DNA of 64,000 nt from JAKFYM01 sp964416595 (GCA_964416595.1 CAYQES010000004.1:1-64000), one strand, 5' to 3'; numbered from the stretch's first letter, positions 7,369 through 16,319 are shown. Program-made: numbers and translations. Notes: generated by a model not told the origin, from the sequence alone.

Positions 7369-10300
7369 GTGGAAATCTTTCGCAAAATTTCGCTTTTTCT
7401 TTTTCTGCACTTGCTGTTGATAACGCAAGTTATGGCCGCGCCTACGGCGCTGGAGAGACGCTCCAAAGACCTCAAAGAATGGGGAAATAGAGTTCGAGAC
7501 GAAATGGGAACTTTGCTGACTCCACCTGCGGGCAGCATAGATCCTGCGGTAGCGGCGGCTCGCACTAAAATCCAAGAGATTGTGGAAAATTTGGCGGGGG
7601 AACGTTTAAAAAATGCACCCTTTCAATTGGTGATAAACTTATTCGAAGGCCCGGTGCCCAATGCCTACATGAACAACGTGGATGCTTCTTACCAAGAAAA
7701 AAAAGGTCTCCTTACGCGCATAAAAAAAATGCTGGGCGCAAAAGACAAACCTGTTTTTGAGTTGGGCATCAGCACCGAGCTTTTAAGGTTAGCCAGTACC
7801 GAAGATGAATTAGCTTTTATCGTGGGCCATGAATTGGGCCATTTGCTGGAAGGCCATGTGCACACTCACGCGGGCGAGGATCGATCAAAGCACTGGTGGT
7901 CGAGCCAAGCCAACGAAGTGGCCGCGGACTATGAAGGCCTACGCATGATGCGGGGGAAATATGATCTTACGGCCGGCATAGATATTCTCGCTAAATTGAA
8001 ATCACTTCAGGCCGCCGACGAAAATCTCTTGCGGGGAGCCATTTTTTCCGGTTTAGGCACCCACCATCATGAAGGGCCGCGCTTTAGTTTAATGCAAGCG
8101 AATATCGAAAATTTACGGCGCACTCATTTGGATGCACAACCTCGGCAAAGGCTTCCCTTGGAAGAGGATTTACGTGTTCTAGGGGGGAGAAAAAGAGGAG
8201 GACAAGACGCCCAGATCTTTGAAAAAAATAAAGGCTTGGTGCAGGAAATTGTGGAGAAATATTTCCTGCCCGAAAAAAAATTTCCTATTTCTTTTGAAGA
8301 TGAGCATTATCTTTTCGATACGCCAAAAAAATTCGATAAGATATTTGACGCGGGAGAAGTATTAAGCGATCGGCAAATCCACGACACTTTCCTCTATAAT
8401 TTTAACCTAATCAAGAAGGCAAACGCCAGTAAGCAAGCGAAAGTAAATTCCCTGCTGAAGTTAGCACTATTATCTGACTATTATGTAGCCGCTAAAAATA
8501 GTAATGGTCACGTTTGGCAAATCCTATCGCCTAAGGAACTACAGGAAGTCACGCATTTTTTGGCTAGTCAAAGTGTAGGCGAAGGCGCTTGGCAGCTAAA
8601 AGGTTTTTTTGATTCTATTCAATATTCAACGGTGAAGGAAGTTTTATTGCAAAGCTTTCTCGCTAGCCCAAACCTCCAAAAGGAAATACAGCGCCTGGGG
8701 AAAACCATCCCTGCCTGGCACACATTCTATGATGATTTGTTGGCCAAGGTATTATTGGAAAACGACAAGATAAAGCTTAACGAGATTTCAAGAATTTTAA
8801 ATACGCATCCCCCCCTCTTTTTTTCCAAAGAGACAATTCAAGAATCCGTTGGGGGGAAAAAAGTACGTGTAGTTCGCTATAAAATGCAGCCAACGGGCGC
8901 CCAAAATATTGAAACCATTTTTCGAATTTTAGGCACACAAAATTTAGCGGCGATTGTAAGGGAACAGCCCATAGAGGCACTGGACCTTTACGAAAAAACA
9001 AAAAATTTAGATGGAGTGAAAAATCCTCTGGAAAAGGAATTTTTAGTGAGAATGCGGCCGTTTTTGGAGCCGGCTCTGCGTGATTTACAAGCTGACTATT
9101 TTTCTGTGTTTACTTCTCATCTTGCAAAGAGTAACAAACCATACCGCTACCACGGTGCTGTAGAAAATATTCTACTCTTTGAAAAGAGCATGGGAGCCAA
9201 CCCAGCCTTTGATCATCCCACTCGCAACCTCTTTCTAGAAATTTCGGAGCTTTTCCCAAAACTCGGCAAAGACGTTGTGAACACAATGCAATCCCCCATA
9301 TTTGTAGACTACCTATCAAAGATGCTGGTGGATCCCACCATTCCTTTAGAGAAAAAGGAAAACCTATTCAACTGGCTAATCGCAGATAGCATCGGAAAAA
9401 TGCCTCTTTTCCAGGAAGAAGAAAAAAATCAGAAAATGTTGGCCCGGATTTCGGAATACTTTCAACAAAATTGGGATCGCGAAAAATTGCAGAAATTTTT
9501 GACCAGTGGGGCTTTAAAGGCAAAAACAAAAAAGAAGATCGAAGCTTTTCAAGAGAGAATAAAGGCGGAGCCCTCACTTCTTTCATCCCAATCGCATGAA
9601 TTGCATTATTTTTTAGGGCAGCCGCTGGAGGAAAAAAATGGCTTTTTAGCAATGTTAAGTCATTTGGAGGGAAAGGAAAAAATATTCGATTATTCTTCCC
9701 TCGACAAATATCTAGCGTGGAGAAACTCATATAAACAGTTGTCCCTAAAAGAGGTGGAAAGAGTTTCCGGAAAAAAATACATAAAAGATGCGGTTGAATA
9801 TCTTAATTTCACAGATATCAACTCCGCCTCGTTTCTTTTGGATGTTTTCGTGCAAAATCAGTCTCAGGCAACCAGTTATGCCAGCTGGAAAAAGAATTTT
9901 TTAGCCATTGTTCAGAATTTTCCCCAGGTGTTGGATGCTAATCAAAAGTACCGGCAAGAGCTCATGCCTTTTCTGGAAAAGAAATGGTTTGAGGGGTTGC
10001 CCATAGAAAAAATTGCAAAGGAATTGGAAAATCCTCACATCCGCGCCATCCTTAACCCTGAGCAATTGGCCGATTATTTATCTCGTTACGCTTTAGCGAG
10101 ATTGGACGGAGTGCTTTACACCAATACGCGCGCCAAGGATTTGTTGGAGAAAATAGAAAAAACCTACGTTTTAAAAGAAAATCCTGAAGCCAGAGAAATT
10201 TTTAAAGAGAAGTTCTTGGTGGGCATGAAAGCCCAACCTGGGCAGGCTGATAAACTTTTTCCTAACCTAACTAAGGCTTTTACCACCACGGAACTTACTA

Positions 10301-12006
10301 CTAGCATGAATGAGCCCATCCGGGGCCTCAGCACGATGGTGGCCCTTACGCGGCCGGAGCCTGTGGAAGAGCAATTGAAGATGATTGACTATCTTTTAGG
10401 AAACCAAGATGAGGTTCCCACTTTTTTTAAAAAAGCGGTGGCAAAGGTTGATGCGAACAAATTGCCCCGGGCCAACAATCTTTTGTTACTAGCCCGTTCC
10501 CGCTTGAAAAATGCCACGCAAGTGGAACGTGCCGTGATGGTGAATAGTTTCTTGGCGGGCCCCAGTGGCCCAGGGGAATCGGACGCTGGAATAAAAGTGA
10601 TCACGGATAAGATTTTGGCGAATGTAGATTCAAAAAACAAAGAATTGGCAGAAGTTTTTGCCAAGGCTTTACTCGATGCCAATAGCGATATGCGCTCCTT
10701 GGCATTGAGCTACATTCTTGCTGGCCAAAAACCCGGCGTAGCTTTAAAGGAAGCAGATATTTTGGCGAGCTTGTTATTAATGCACGGAGTGCCCGGTATT
10801 AAGCTCGGCCAGTATTTAGGTTTTACGGAAGCATTTAAAGAGTACGCGGAAAAATTAGCAGACTTTCAGGATGCAGCCTCTCCTTTGAAATACGGAGAAG
10901 TGATTGATCTATTAGAAAAGCGCTTTGGCAAAGATTGGCCAAAAACCATGGAAGTAAAAGGTTTGCTGGGCTCCGGTTCCGTGAACGTGGCTGTGGAATT
11001 AGTGGATAAGAAAACCGGTCAATCCCAAGTGATTTCTATTTTACGTCCAGATATCCAGGTGTCCGCTCAAGATAGTTTCCGTAAAATGAACGCACTTCTT
11101 GCGGAATTATCGAAGGTAAAGACATTAGGATACAACTTTGATTTCCTAAAAGGCCTATCCGGCATTGTGCAAAAATCTGTGGAACTGGAATTCGATAAGC
11201 AGGCAGCTTTCGATATGCAGCGAAGGGTGTTCGACCGTTACGAAGCTAAGAAAAATGGCTGGACAATCGAATCCGTGGAAGCACTTAAGATGGAGCATGA
11301 CGGAATCTTTATGCAAAAAGCTAATGGAGTAACGGCCAAGAAACTTTTCCGCACCGATCCCGCTCTGTACAAACAGACCATGACGGCCATGAGTGAAGTG
11401 GAAATGGATATTCTCTTAGGGATTGGGAAAGATGGCAAACCTCATCCTGTTCCTCTCCACGCCAATCCGGACTTCCACGATGGGCAAGTGATCATTGATG
11501 TAGAAAATCGCAAAGTGCAGATTCTAGATTTCGGCCAGGCCGTGGAAATTTCAAATGCGGAGAGGAACCAAGCCATTGAAGTGTTGCGGGTGATTTCCAA
11601 GTCTGAGAGCGCAGAATCGGCCCAGAAGATTTTAAATCAACTTTCTAAGGAGATTAGTGGTAAGGAAGCATTCACTTTAGATGAAGTGAAGAAGCTCCTC
11701 AATAGCTCTTCTGACCGCATGGATTTATTTGTGAAACTTATTTCCCATATGCGCCTGAAAGAATCGGAGCTACCGCTGCCAGTGGTGCATTGGGTTTTGG
11801 GGGTAAATCGCCAGATAGAATTGGGTAAAAAAATCGGGGTGGATAATTTGGCGGTTTTCCGTAACTTGATCATCGCCCGTAAAGCGGGATTGAGTCCTAA
11901 GTTTTACAACCGTGCCCACTTGAGTTTTCGCTCCGTGAAAAAATTTGCCCGCACTTGCAAGGAGCGCTTTGGCCAGCTGCTTTTGCTTTCGCCTATTAGC
12001 CCTTAA
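7369..12006 (+). CDS. Exported M48 metalloprotease fused to an ABC1/UbiB-like atypical kinase domain
   Basis: A 1545-residue protein starting at GTG. Residues 1-24 form a clear Sec signal peptide (hydrophobic core 7-20, then AAPT). An M48 peptidase domain follows, with zinc-site HELGH at 154-158 and third-ligand motif E183-V-A-A-D187. Residues about 260-1120 are lysine- and leucine-rich helical sequence with no recognised domain. The C-terminal part resembles the UbiB/ADCK family: KLGQ at 1145-1148 (KxGQ motif), LGSGSVNVAV at 1200-1209 in place of the Ala-rich loop, EFD at 1274-1276 (ExD motif), DFHDGQ at 1368-1373 where UbiB has DPHPGN, and LDFG at 1386-1389. The catalytic Asp and DFG Asp are kept, but the metal-binding Asn is Gln1373. 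An ATP-type kinase fold behind a signal peptide is odd. The gene stands alone and ends in a bidirectional terminator. Domain calls are good; function is unknown. Confidence 0.8.
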   Translation: MEIFRKISLFLFLHLLLITQVMAAPTALERRSKDLKEWGNRVRDEMGTLLTPPAGSIDPAVAAARTKIQEIVENLAGERLKNAPFQLVINLFEGPVPNAYMNNVDASYQEKKGLLTRIKKMLGAKDKPVFELGISTELLRLASTEDELAFIVGHELGHLLEGHVHTHAGEDRSKHWWSSQANEVAADYEGLRMMRGKYDLTAGIDILAKLKSLQAADENLLRGAIFSGLGTHHHEGPRFSLMQANIENLRRTHLDAQPRQRLPLEEDLRVLGGRKRGGQDAQIFEKNKGLVQEIVEKYFLPEKKFPISFEDEHYLFDTPKKFDKIFDAGEVLSDRQIHDTFLYNFNLIKKANASKQAKVNSLLKLALLSDYYVAAKNSNGHVWQILSPKELQEVTHFLASQSVGEGAWQLKGFFDSIQYSTVKEVLLQSFLASPNLQKEIQRLGKTIPAWHTFYDDLLAKVLLENDKIKLNEISRILNTHPPLFFSKETIQESVGGKKVRVVRYKMQPTGAQNIETIFRILGTQNLAAIVREQPIEALDLYEKTKNLDGVKNPLEKEFLVRMRPFLEPALRDLQADYFSVFTSHLAKSNKPYRYHGAVENILLFEKSMGANPAFDHPTRNLFLEISELFPKLGKDVVNTMQSPIFVDYLSKMLVDPTIPLEKKENLFNWLIADSIGKMPLFQEEEKNQKMLARISEYFQQNWDREKLQKFLTSGALKAKTKKKIEAFQERIKAEPSLLSSQSHELHYFLGQPLEEKNGFLAMLSHLEGKEKIFDYSSLDKYLAWRNSYKQLSLKEVERVSGKKYIKDAVEYLNFTDINSASFLLDVFVQNQSQATSYASWKKNFLAIVQNFPQVLDANQKYRQELMPFLEKKWFEGLPIEKIAKELENPHIRAILNPEQLADYLSRYALARLDGVLYTNTRAKDLLEKIEKTYVLKENPEAREIFKEKFLVGMKAQPGQADKLFPNLTKAFTTTELTTSMNEPIRGLSTMVALTRPEPVEEQLKMIDYLLGNQDEVPTFFKKAVAKVDANKLPRANNLLLLARSRLKNATQVERAVMVNSFLAGPSGPGESDAGIKVITDKILANVDSKNKELAEVFAKALLDANSDMRSLALSYILAGQKPGVALKEADILASLLLMHGVPGIKLGQYLGFTEAFKEYAEKLADFQDAASPLKYGEVIDLLEKRFGKDWPKTMEVKGLLGSGSVNVAVELVDKKTGQSQVISILRPDIQVSAQDSFRKMNALLAELSKVKTLGYNFDFLKGLSGIVQKSVELEFDKQAAFDMQRRVFDRYEAKKNGWTIESVEALKMEHDGIFMQKANGVTAKKLFRTDPALYKQTMTAMSEVEMDILLGIGKDGKPHPVPLHANPDFHDGQVIIDVENRKVQILDFGQAVEISNAERNQAIEVLRVISKSESAESAQKILNQLSKEISGKEAFTLDEVKKLLNSSSDRMDLFVKLISHMRLKESELPLPVVHWVLGVNRQIELGKKIGVDNLAVFRNLIIARKAGLSPKFYNRAHLSFRSVKKFARTCKERFGQLLLLSPISP

Positions 12007-12010
12007 AACA

Positions 12011-12041
12011 AAAAACCCCAGGTCAACGACCCAGGGTTTTT
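12011..12041. terminator. Bidirectional rho-independent terminator
   Basis: An interrupted hairpin: AAAAACCC (12011-12018) pairs with GGGTTTTT (12034-12041) and GGTC pairs with GACC, with a 2x2 internal mismatch and an AAC loop. A and T tracts on both sides allow termination in both directions, between the convergent M48-kinase gene and the vWA lipoprotein gene. Confidence 0.8.
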
Positions 12042-12060
12042 CTTCGCTCAATAGAACTTT

Positions 12061-13161
12061 TTAGTTCTTCTGGTAATTCACCGTCATCTGATCGGTGCCT
12101 TCGAAAGTATAGCTACCGTTCAACTTGATGAAGTAACCCGTGCGAGGGTTGCCCGAGGTTGGGAAGAACGAAGTGGGGTGGTTCGATTTATAGCCTTCGT
12201 AGCTCCAGCCGTTCGAAGTGGACTGGGGAACCGTTACACCATTTTTCTTCACCACGATGCTGCCTACCATGGGGCTCTCATTGATCACCACATAGTTGAA
12301 GATCACGGATTGCACTACTACCTGCAATTGGTTGGCAATGTTCGCCAAAGAGTAGTTTAACTCACTATTACAGAGGTTGTACCAACGGGAGCCTAGGTCG
12401 TCGGACATATCCATATAACGCTGACCGCGGAAAGAGTTACTGCCGTAGCAGTTACCACCGGGAGAAACCACAGAGTAGAATTTGCTCATCTCGGAAGGTC
12501 CCTTCAAGCCGCTGAAGAGGTTCTTATACGTATTGTAAGCCGCGATCGATTGTGGGCTATTATAATCCAAGATCTGCACGCCGTCAGAACGGGTCGTATA
12601 GGTAACGCCCGTGGTGTCTTCACCGTTAGAAATCACGATGATGGCGAGAGCCGCATCGGGGCGCAAGAAGCCTGTGCTGGTCATGCTGGCTTGGGTGATA
12701 TTCTGATAGATCTTTTCAAAGCCTTTATCGGCGCTGCCCACGGCAGAGTTCACGGAACGGATCCAGCCGTAATCGCCGGTGGCGTTGTTGAAAGAGTTGG
12801 CTTGGGAAGGAGATAAACAGCTTGTAACACCGGAGATGTCACTGCAATTGGAGGCGATCACGTATTTTCCGTTCATTGTTTTGTTGCTCAAAAGCGGTAA
12901 TACAGTGAAGTGGAAATCCCAGTTGTCGCTGAGTCCACCCAAGAAGCCTTGCATTTGCTGCTGTAAAGTGTTGATCGGGCCGTACATTACGGAATCCGAG
13001 TTGTCCTGAAAAACGATGATATCGATTTTCGGTTTCGTTACGGAATATTGACCAGCCACAGCCGAGGCTTGGAAATCTTGTTTTTGGAACTTGGCTTTTC
13101 CGCAGGCGGAAAGCAGTACCAAGGCGGCAACAAGGACTGGCATCGATTTACTGAACTTCAT
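12061..13161 (-). CDS. Lipoprotein with von Willebrand factor A-like domain
   Basis: A 366-residue predicted lipoprotein: signal peptide with lipobox LSAC and lipidated Cys20. From residue 46 a vWA-like fold is suggested by a hydrophobic strand followed by the MIDAS motif DNSDS (Asp53, Ser55, Ser57), and by a later strand ending VISNGEDTTG. Such domains bind metal and mediate adhesion or complex assembly at the envelope. The second half is rich in Asn, Ser, Tyr and Gly with several Cys residues, typical of extracytoplasmic proteins. It is convergent with the M48-kinase gene and divergent from the GYF-PilZ gene; a TATAAT hexamer on the minus strand at 13243-13248 is a possible -10 element. No pathway can be named. 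Confidence 0.7.
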   Translation of the reverse strand: MKFSKSMPVLVAALVLLSACGKAKFQKQDFQASAVAGQYSVTKPKIDIIVFQDNSDSVMYGPINTLQQQMQGFLGGLSDNWDFHFTVLPLLSNKTMNGKYVIASNCSDISGVTSCLSPSQANSFNNATGDYGWIRSVNSAVGSADKGFEKIYQNITQASMTSTGFLRPDAALAIIVISNGEDTTGVTYTTRSDGVQILDYNSPQSIAAYNTYKNLFSGLKGPSEMSKFYSVVSPGGNCYGSNSFRGQRYMDMSDDLGSRWYNLCNSELNYSLANIANQLQVVVQSVIFNYVVINESPMVGSIVVKKNGVTVPQSTSNGWSYEGYKSNHPTSFFPTSGNPRTGYFIKLNGSYTFEGTDQMTVNYQKN

Positions 13162-13284
13162 AATAACTCCTACGGTTCACAAGGAACTTCAGGCATAGGA
13201 AAAGCAAGGCCGATGCCAAAAGGAGACATGTACAATCAATTATTATAACTAATTGAAACTAATGGAAAAATGCAGAAACTGGGC

Positions 13285-13325
13285 TTTTACCTAGGGCCGT
13301 GTAAAGAATATAGACCCTGGTAAAA
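13285..13325. repeat. Long inverted repeat in divergent promoter region
   Basis: TTTTACCTAGGG (13285-13296) pairs with CCCTGGTAAAA (13315-13325) with a single bulged T and an 18-nt loop. It lies between the divergent vWA lipoprotein and GYF-PilZ genes. It could be an operator or a structured leader. No T-tract terminator configuration is obvious. Confidence 0.55.
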
Positions 13326-13386
13326 TGTCGTATTTTTATACAGCTGTAGAGTTGCTGTCACCCGCCGCCTGCCTAATACTATAAGG

Positions 13387-14196
13387 ATGGAAAACACCCT
13401 AAATTTGCTACTTCAGGACACAGCCCCTAAATGGTTTACCGTGGTGAATGCGCGCCCGGTGGGCCCCTTGAGCGCTAAGGAGATAGTCCAGCGGCTCCAG
13501 GCCCATGAATTGAGCTTTGCCTCCCATGTGTGGAAGGACGGCCTGAAGGGTTGGACACGGATTTACGACGTGATCGATTTTAAGCCCCTCTTGCCTGTGG
13601 AGCCCGAGCCTTCTTTGATCGGAGAAATACAAAAATCCACCCAGGTGAATCCACCGCCTTTATCGCCGAAGCAAAAACAAGATTTGCGCACTTGGTATGT
13701 GTATTTGGACGAAGCCAATTACGGCCCCATTTCCGACCAAGAAGTAATTGGTCTTGTGCAAGCCGGAAGGATCATGCCCTCCACTTATATGTGGCAGAAG
13801 GGATTTTCCGATTGGCAGCAGGCCAAGGATATCGACATTTGGACCAAGCTCATGGGCGGCGCTAAAGCTCCTGCGGCTTCCGGCAAACCTGCGGATAAAA
13901 GGGCTGCTCCCCGCAAACCCTTCGAAGCCAAGATCTTGCTCACGGACGGCAAAGAAGTGGGCTGGGCCATTTGCCGGGATATCAGTGTGGGCGGTATGCA
14001 AGTGCTCATGGATCATGCGCCTGGCCCCGCGGGCACTACACTCAAACTTAATGTGAATCCCCACGGCAATATTCCGAGCTTTGCTTGCGAAGGTTCCGTG
14101 GTGCGCATTCTAGAAGATGGCCGGGGTTTTAGTTTCCGCTTCCAAGCCCTTTCGCCAGAAGCCAAGAGCGCTATCGAGAAACATATCGGCCAATGA
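13387..14196 (+). CDS. Double GYF_2 domain protein with C-terminal PilZ domain
   Basis: A 269-residue cytoplasmic protein. Two GYF_2 (DUF4339-type) modules lie at about 15-68 (WFTVVNARPVGPLSAKEI...VWKDGLKGW) and 102-157 (WYVYLDEANYGPISDQEV...MWQKGFSDW). A PilZ domain follows from about 170, with the c-di-GMP-binding motifs R172-AAP-R176 and D198-I-S-V-G-G203. The likely role is a c-di-GMP receptor that docks to proline-rich or other partners through GYF modules. It overlaps the following hydrolase gene by ATGA, suggesting coupled translation. A second GYF_2 protein lies at 23569-25557. The ribosome site is poor (AAGG touching the ATG). Domains are confident; the process controlled is unknown. 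Confidence 0.85.
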   Translation: MENTLNLLLQDTAPKWFTVVNARPVGPLSAKEIVQRLQAHELSFASHVWKDGLKGWTRIYDVIDFKPLLPVEPEPSLIGEIQKSTQVNPPPLSPKQKQDLRTWYVYLDEANYGPISDQEVIGLVQAGRIMPSTYMWQKGFSDWQQAKDIDIWTKLMGGAKAPAASGKPADKRAAPRKPFEAKILLTDGKEVGWAICRDISVGGMQVLMDHAPGPAGTTLKLNVNPHGNIPSFACEGSVVRILEDGRGFSFRFQALSPEAKSAIEKHIGQ

Positions 14197-15113
14197 TCGT
14201 TCATAGCGAAGACGGCACTCTCCTTTACTGTGAATCTTTTCTCGCGCCTAAATCCAAGGGTGCGGTTTTGGTTGTGCATGGTTTGGGAGAACATAGTGGT
14301 CGCTACGGTGAACTCGCAAAACATTTCCTCAAGCTTGGGCTCGATGTGCATACCGTGGATTTACGGGGCCATGGTCGCTCTCAAGGAACCCGGGGCCATT
14401 TCACCTCCCTGGATGAATTGCACCAAGATTTGGACGCGTGGATCACACACCTCGTGAGCTCTGGTTCGTTGGCTTCTAAGCGCCCGTGTTTTTTGTTGGG
14501 TCATAGCTTGGGCGGTTTGGTGGCGCTCACCTATGTGTCTAAATACGTAAAACATCCCTTATTCCCAGAACTCACGGGCCTTTGCCTTTCAGCTCCTGCC
14601 TTGGGTTTGCGTTGGAACCCAGTGCGGGAAGTGGAAACCTTGATCGCTCGGCATTTGCCAAAATTTTTCCAGTCTTTGCAAGTGCCCTCAGGGATCGATC
14701 CTGCAGAACTTTCCCACGATGCCAAAGAAGTGCAAGCCTATGTGGAAGATCCTTTAGTGCACTCCTGGATCACCCCGGCTGCGTTTTTGGCCATGGAAGA
14801 GGGCATACGATCTTTGTCTAAATTCATCCCACAATTAAATTTACCCATTTTGTTTTTGCTGGGCGGCAAGGACAAAGTAGTTTCCAGCCGGGCCGCAGAA
14901 TCCTACGCGAAGAAACTGTCAGTTGCTCATCCGGGTATGGTGGAGGTAAGGGTATTCCATACGTTCTTTCACGAACCCTTCCACGAAACCAAAAGGGAAC
15001 GGGCCTATTTAGAATGTAAGAAATGGATTTTAAAATGCCTGCAAGCCCCTTTAAAGAAAAGCTCCTCCAGATCCTCCGGGAAAGAAGTTACCGCGAAGGC
15101 GACTTTACACTAG
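14193..15113 (+). CDS. Alpha/beta hydrolase, monoacylglycerol-lipase/lysophospholipase-like
   Basis: A 306-residue serine hydrolase of the Hydrolase_4/PldB group. It has the oxyanion-hole motif VVHGLGEH at 27-34, the VDLRGHGRS segment, the nucleophile Ser105 in GHSLGG, an acid in GGKDKVV and a His in the FHEPFHE stretch. It has no signal peptide, so it probably acts in the cytoplasm or at the inner membrane on lysolipids or monoglycerides. Its start overlaps the GYF-PilZ stop by 4 bp. Its last 25-30 residues are basic and Ser-rich, unlike the family, and are read from inside pyrE in another frame (overlap 79-91 bp). Confidence 0.82.
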   Translation: MIVHSEDGTLLYCESFLAPKSKGAVLVVHGLGEHSGRYGELAKHFLKLGLDVHTVDLRGHGRSQGTRGHFTSLDELHQDLDAWITHLVSSGSLASKRPCFLLGHSLGGLVALTYVSKYVKHPLFPELTGLCLSAPALGLRWNPVREVETLIARHLPKFFQSLQVPSGIDPAELSHDAKEVQAYVEDPLVHSWITPAAFLAMEEGIRSLSKFIPQLNLPILFLLGGKDKVVSSRAAESYAKKLSVAHPGMVEVRVFHTFFHEPFHETKRERAYLECKKWILKCLQAPLKKSSSRSSGKEVTAKATLH

Positions 15114-15607
15114 CCTCCGGAAAAAAAAGTTCCTTCTACTTAGACGTGAAAGAAACCGCGCTTCATCCGGAGGGTGCGTTTTTGATTGGCACTTTGGCGG
15201 TGGAATTATTTCAGCGGGAAGATCTTGCGCCTTACGCGGTGGGAGGGCTCACCCTGGGCGCCGATCCCTTAGCTACGGCGGTGAGTTTGGCGGCTTTCGC
15301 AAACGGCATGAAAATGCCGGCCTTCATTGTGCGGAAAGCCCCCAAAGATCACGGCACCCTCGCTTGGATCGAGGGCGCAAAAACCTTTCCTAAGGGCGCA
15401 AAACTGGTGGTGCTGGAAGATGTTGCAACCACGGGCGCCTCGGCATTAAAGGCTGTGGAAAAATTACGGGAAGCGGGATTTGCGGTGGAAGCGATTGTAA
15501 CCGTGGTGGATCGCTTGGAAGGCGCTCGGGAAGCGGTAACGGCGGCTGGGATAAAATTTTTTAGTTTAAGTACCCTGCCCGAGATCCGTTCTGGAAGCTC
15601 AAGCTAG
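15023..15607 (+). CDS. pyrE: Orotate phosphoribosyltransferase
   Basis: A 194-residue OPRTase that converts orotate and PRPP to orotidine 5'-phosphate in pyrimidine synthesis. Family features are EGDFTLASGKKSSFYLD near the N-terminus and the PRPP loop VVLEDVATTGASAL. Two ATG codons compete: 15023, and 15035 which gives MPASPFKEKLL and fits the family N-terminus better; neither has a strong ribosome site. Either start lies inside the upstream hydrolase gene, so re-initiation from that gene's translation is likely. The 3' end overlaps the convergent ABC-like gene by 47 bp. Confidence 0.9.
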   Translation: MDFKMPASPFKEKLLQILRERSYREGDFTLASGKKSSFYLDVKETALHPEGAFLIGTLAVELFQREDLAPYAVGGLTLGADPLATAVSLAAFANGMKMPAFIVRKAPKDHGTLAWIEGAKTFPKGAKLVVLEDVATTGASALKAVEKLREAGFAVEAIVTVVDRLEGAREAVTAAGIKFFSLSTLPEIRSGSSS

Positions 15608-16319
15608 TTTTAGCGATTTTTGCAAATCGCTGCTGGTTCCAATGGCAAGCATCAGCAGGCAAGATGTGTTGTTCGTCCACAATCCAAATCAAAGTTTTCC
15701 CTGAGTGGAGAAAAGTTTCCGAATGATTAAAGCCTTGCTCCAGGGCAATTTGGTAAAAATCGGAAGTGGTATCGATCACGGTGGCTTTCCGCTTTTGCAA
15801 TAAAAGGTTCGCTTCGGCTACCTCTAGGAAATCTCTTTCGTCTAGTTCCACTTCTTGGGCTTTGCGGTTCTGGGAAAATTCTAGGGAGTTAGGGCTAGCC
15901 AAATGCCGGCGGAAACGATCGCTCAACACATTTTTGGCCACAAATTGTAGCAACTCTTTGGCGTTGTCTTTTACTCCGCAGGTGAGGTGATCCACCAGAG
16001 TGCGGCCATAGGTGGTGTTGGAGCGGCCGAGGAAACTTACATCGCCCCCCTTCAGTACGGGGTGTACCCGGCCCGCTTCAGGTAGGATGTAACTAAAACA
16101 AAGATCGCAAAAAAGAGCTTTGGCGAAGTCGTCATCTCCATGGAGGATGAGCCAGGAGCCCAAGGGAATTTCTAAATTCATATTTTGGATCGTGGGAGGC
16201 AGGCTAACGTTTTCAAAGCGGATAAGGCCGTCGTCCTTGTTTTTTAGTTGATGCAAAATCTCCGCCTTTCCCGTGGCGGGGCGTAGTTTTGCCGTAGATT
16301 TTTTCCATCCGAAGATCAT
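15561..16319 (-). CDS. Degenerate ABC-transporter ATPase-like protein
   Basis: About 252 residues from the ATG at 16319, chosen because AGAGGA lies nine bases upstream; a longer frame to 16466 lacks a good ribosome site. The N-terminus follows the ABC ATPase pattern: LIRFENVSLPP, a short gap, then LEIPLGSWLILHG leading to a Walker-A position reading GDDDFAKA (61-68) instead of GxxGxGKST. Later, ATVIDTTSDF sits where Walker B would be, and LEFSQNRKAQE where a signature motif would be. The ATP-binding Lys is kept, but the Gly before it and the Ser/Thr after it are both Ala, so hydrolysis is doubtful. No permease partner is adjacent. It is divergent from dsbD and its 3' end overlaps pyrE. Fold likely; role unknown. 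Confidence 0.55.
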   Translation of the reverse strand: MIFGWKKSTAKLRPATGKAEILHQLKNKDDGLIRFENVSLPPTIQNMNLEIPLGSWLILHGDDDFAKALFCDLCFSYILPEAGRVHPVLKGGDVSFLGRSNTTYGRTLVDHLTCGVKDNAKELLQFVAKNVLSDRFRRHLASPNSLEFSQNRKAQEVELDERDFLEVAEANLLLQKRKATVIDTTSDFYQIALEQGFNHSETFLHSGKTLIWIVDEQHILPADACHWNQQRFAKIAKTSLSFQNGSRAGYLN

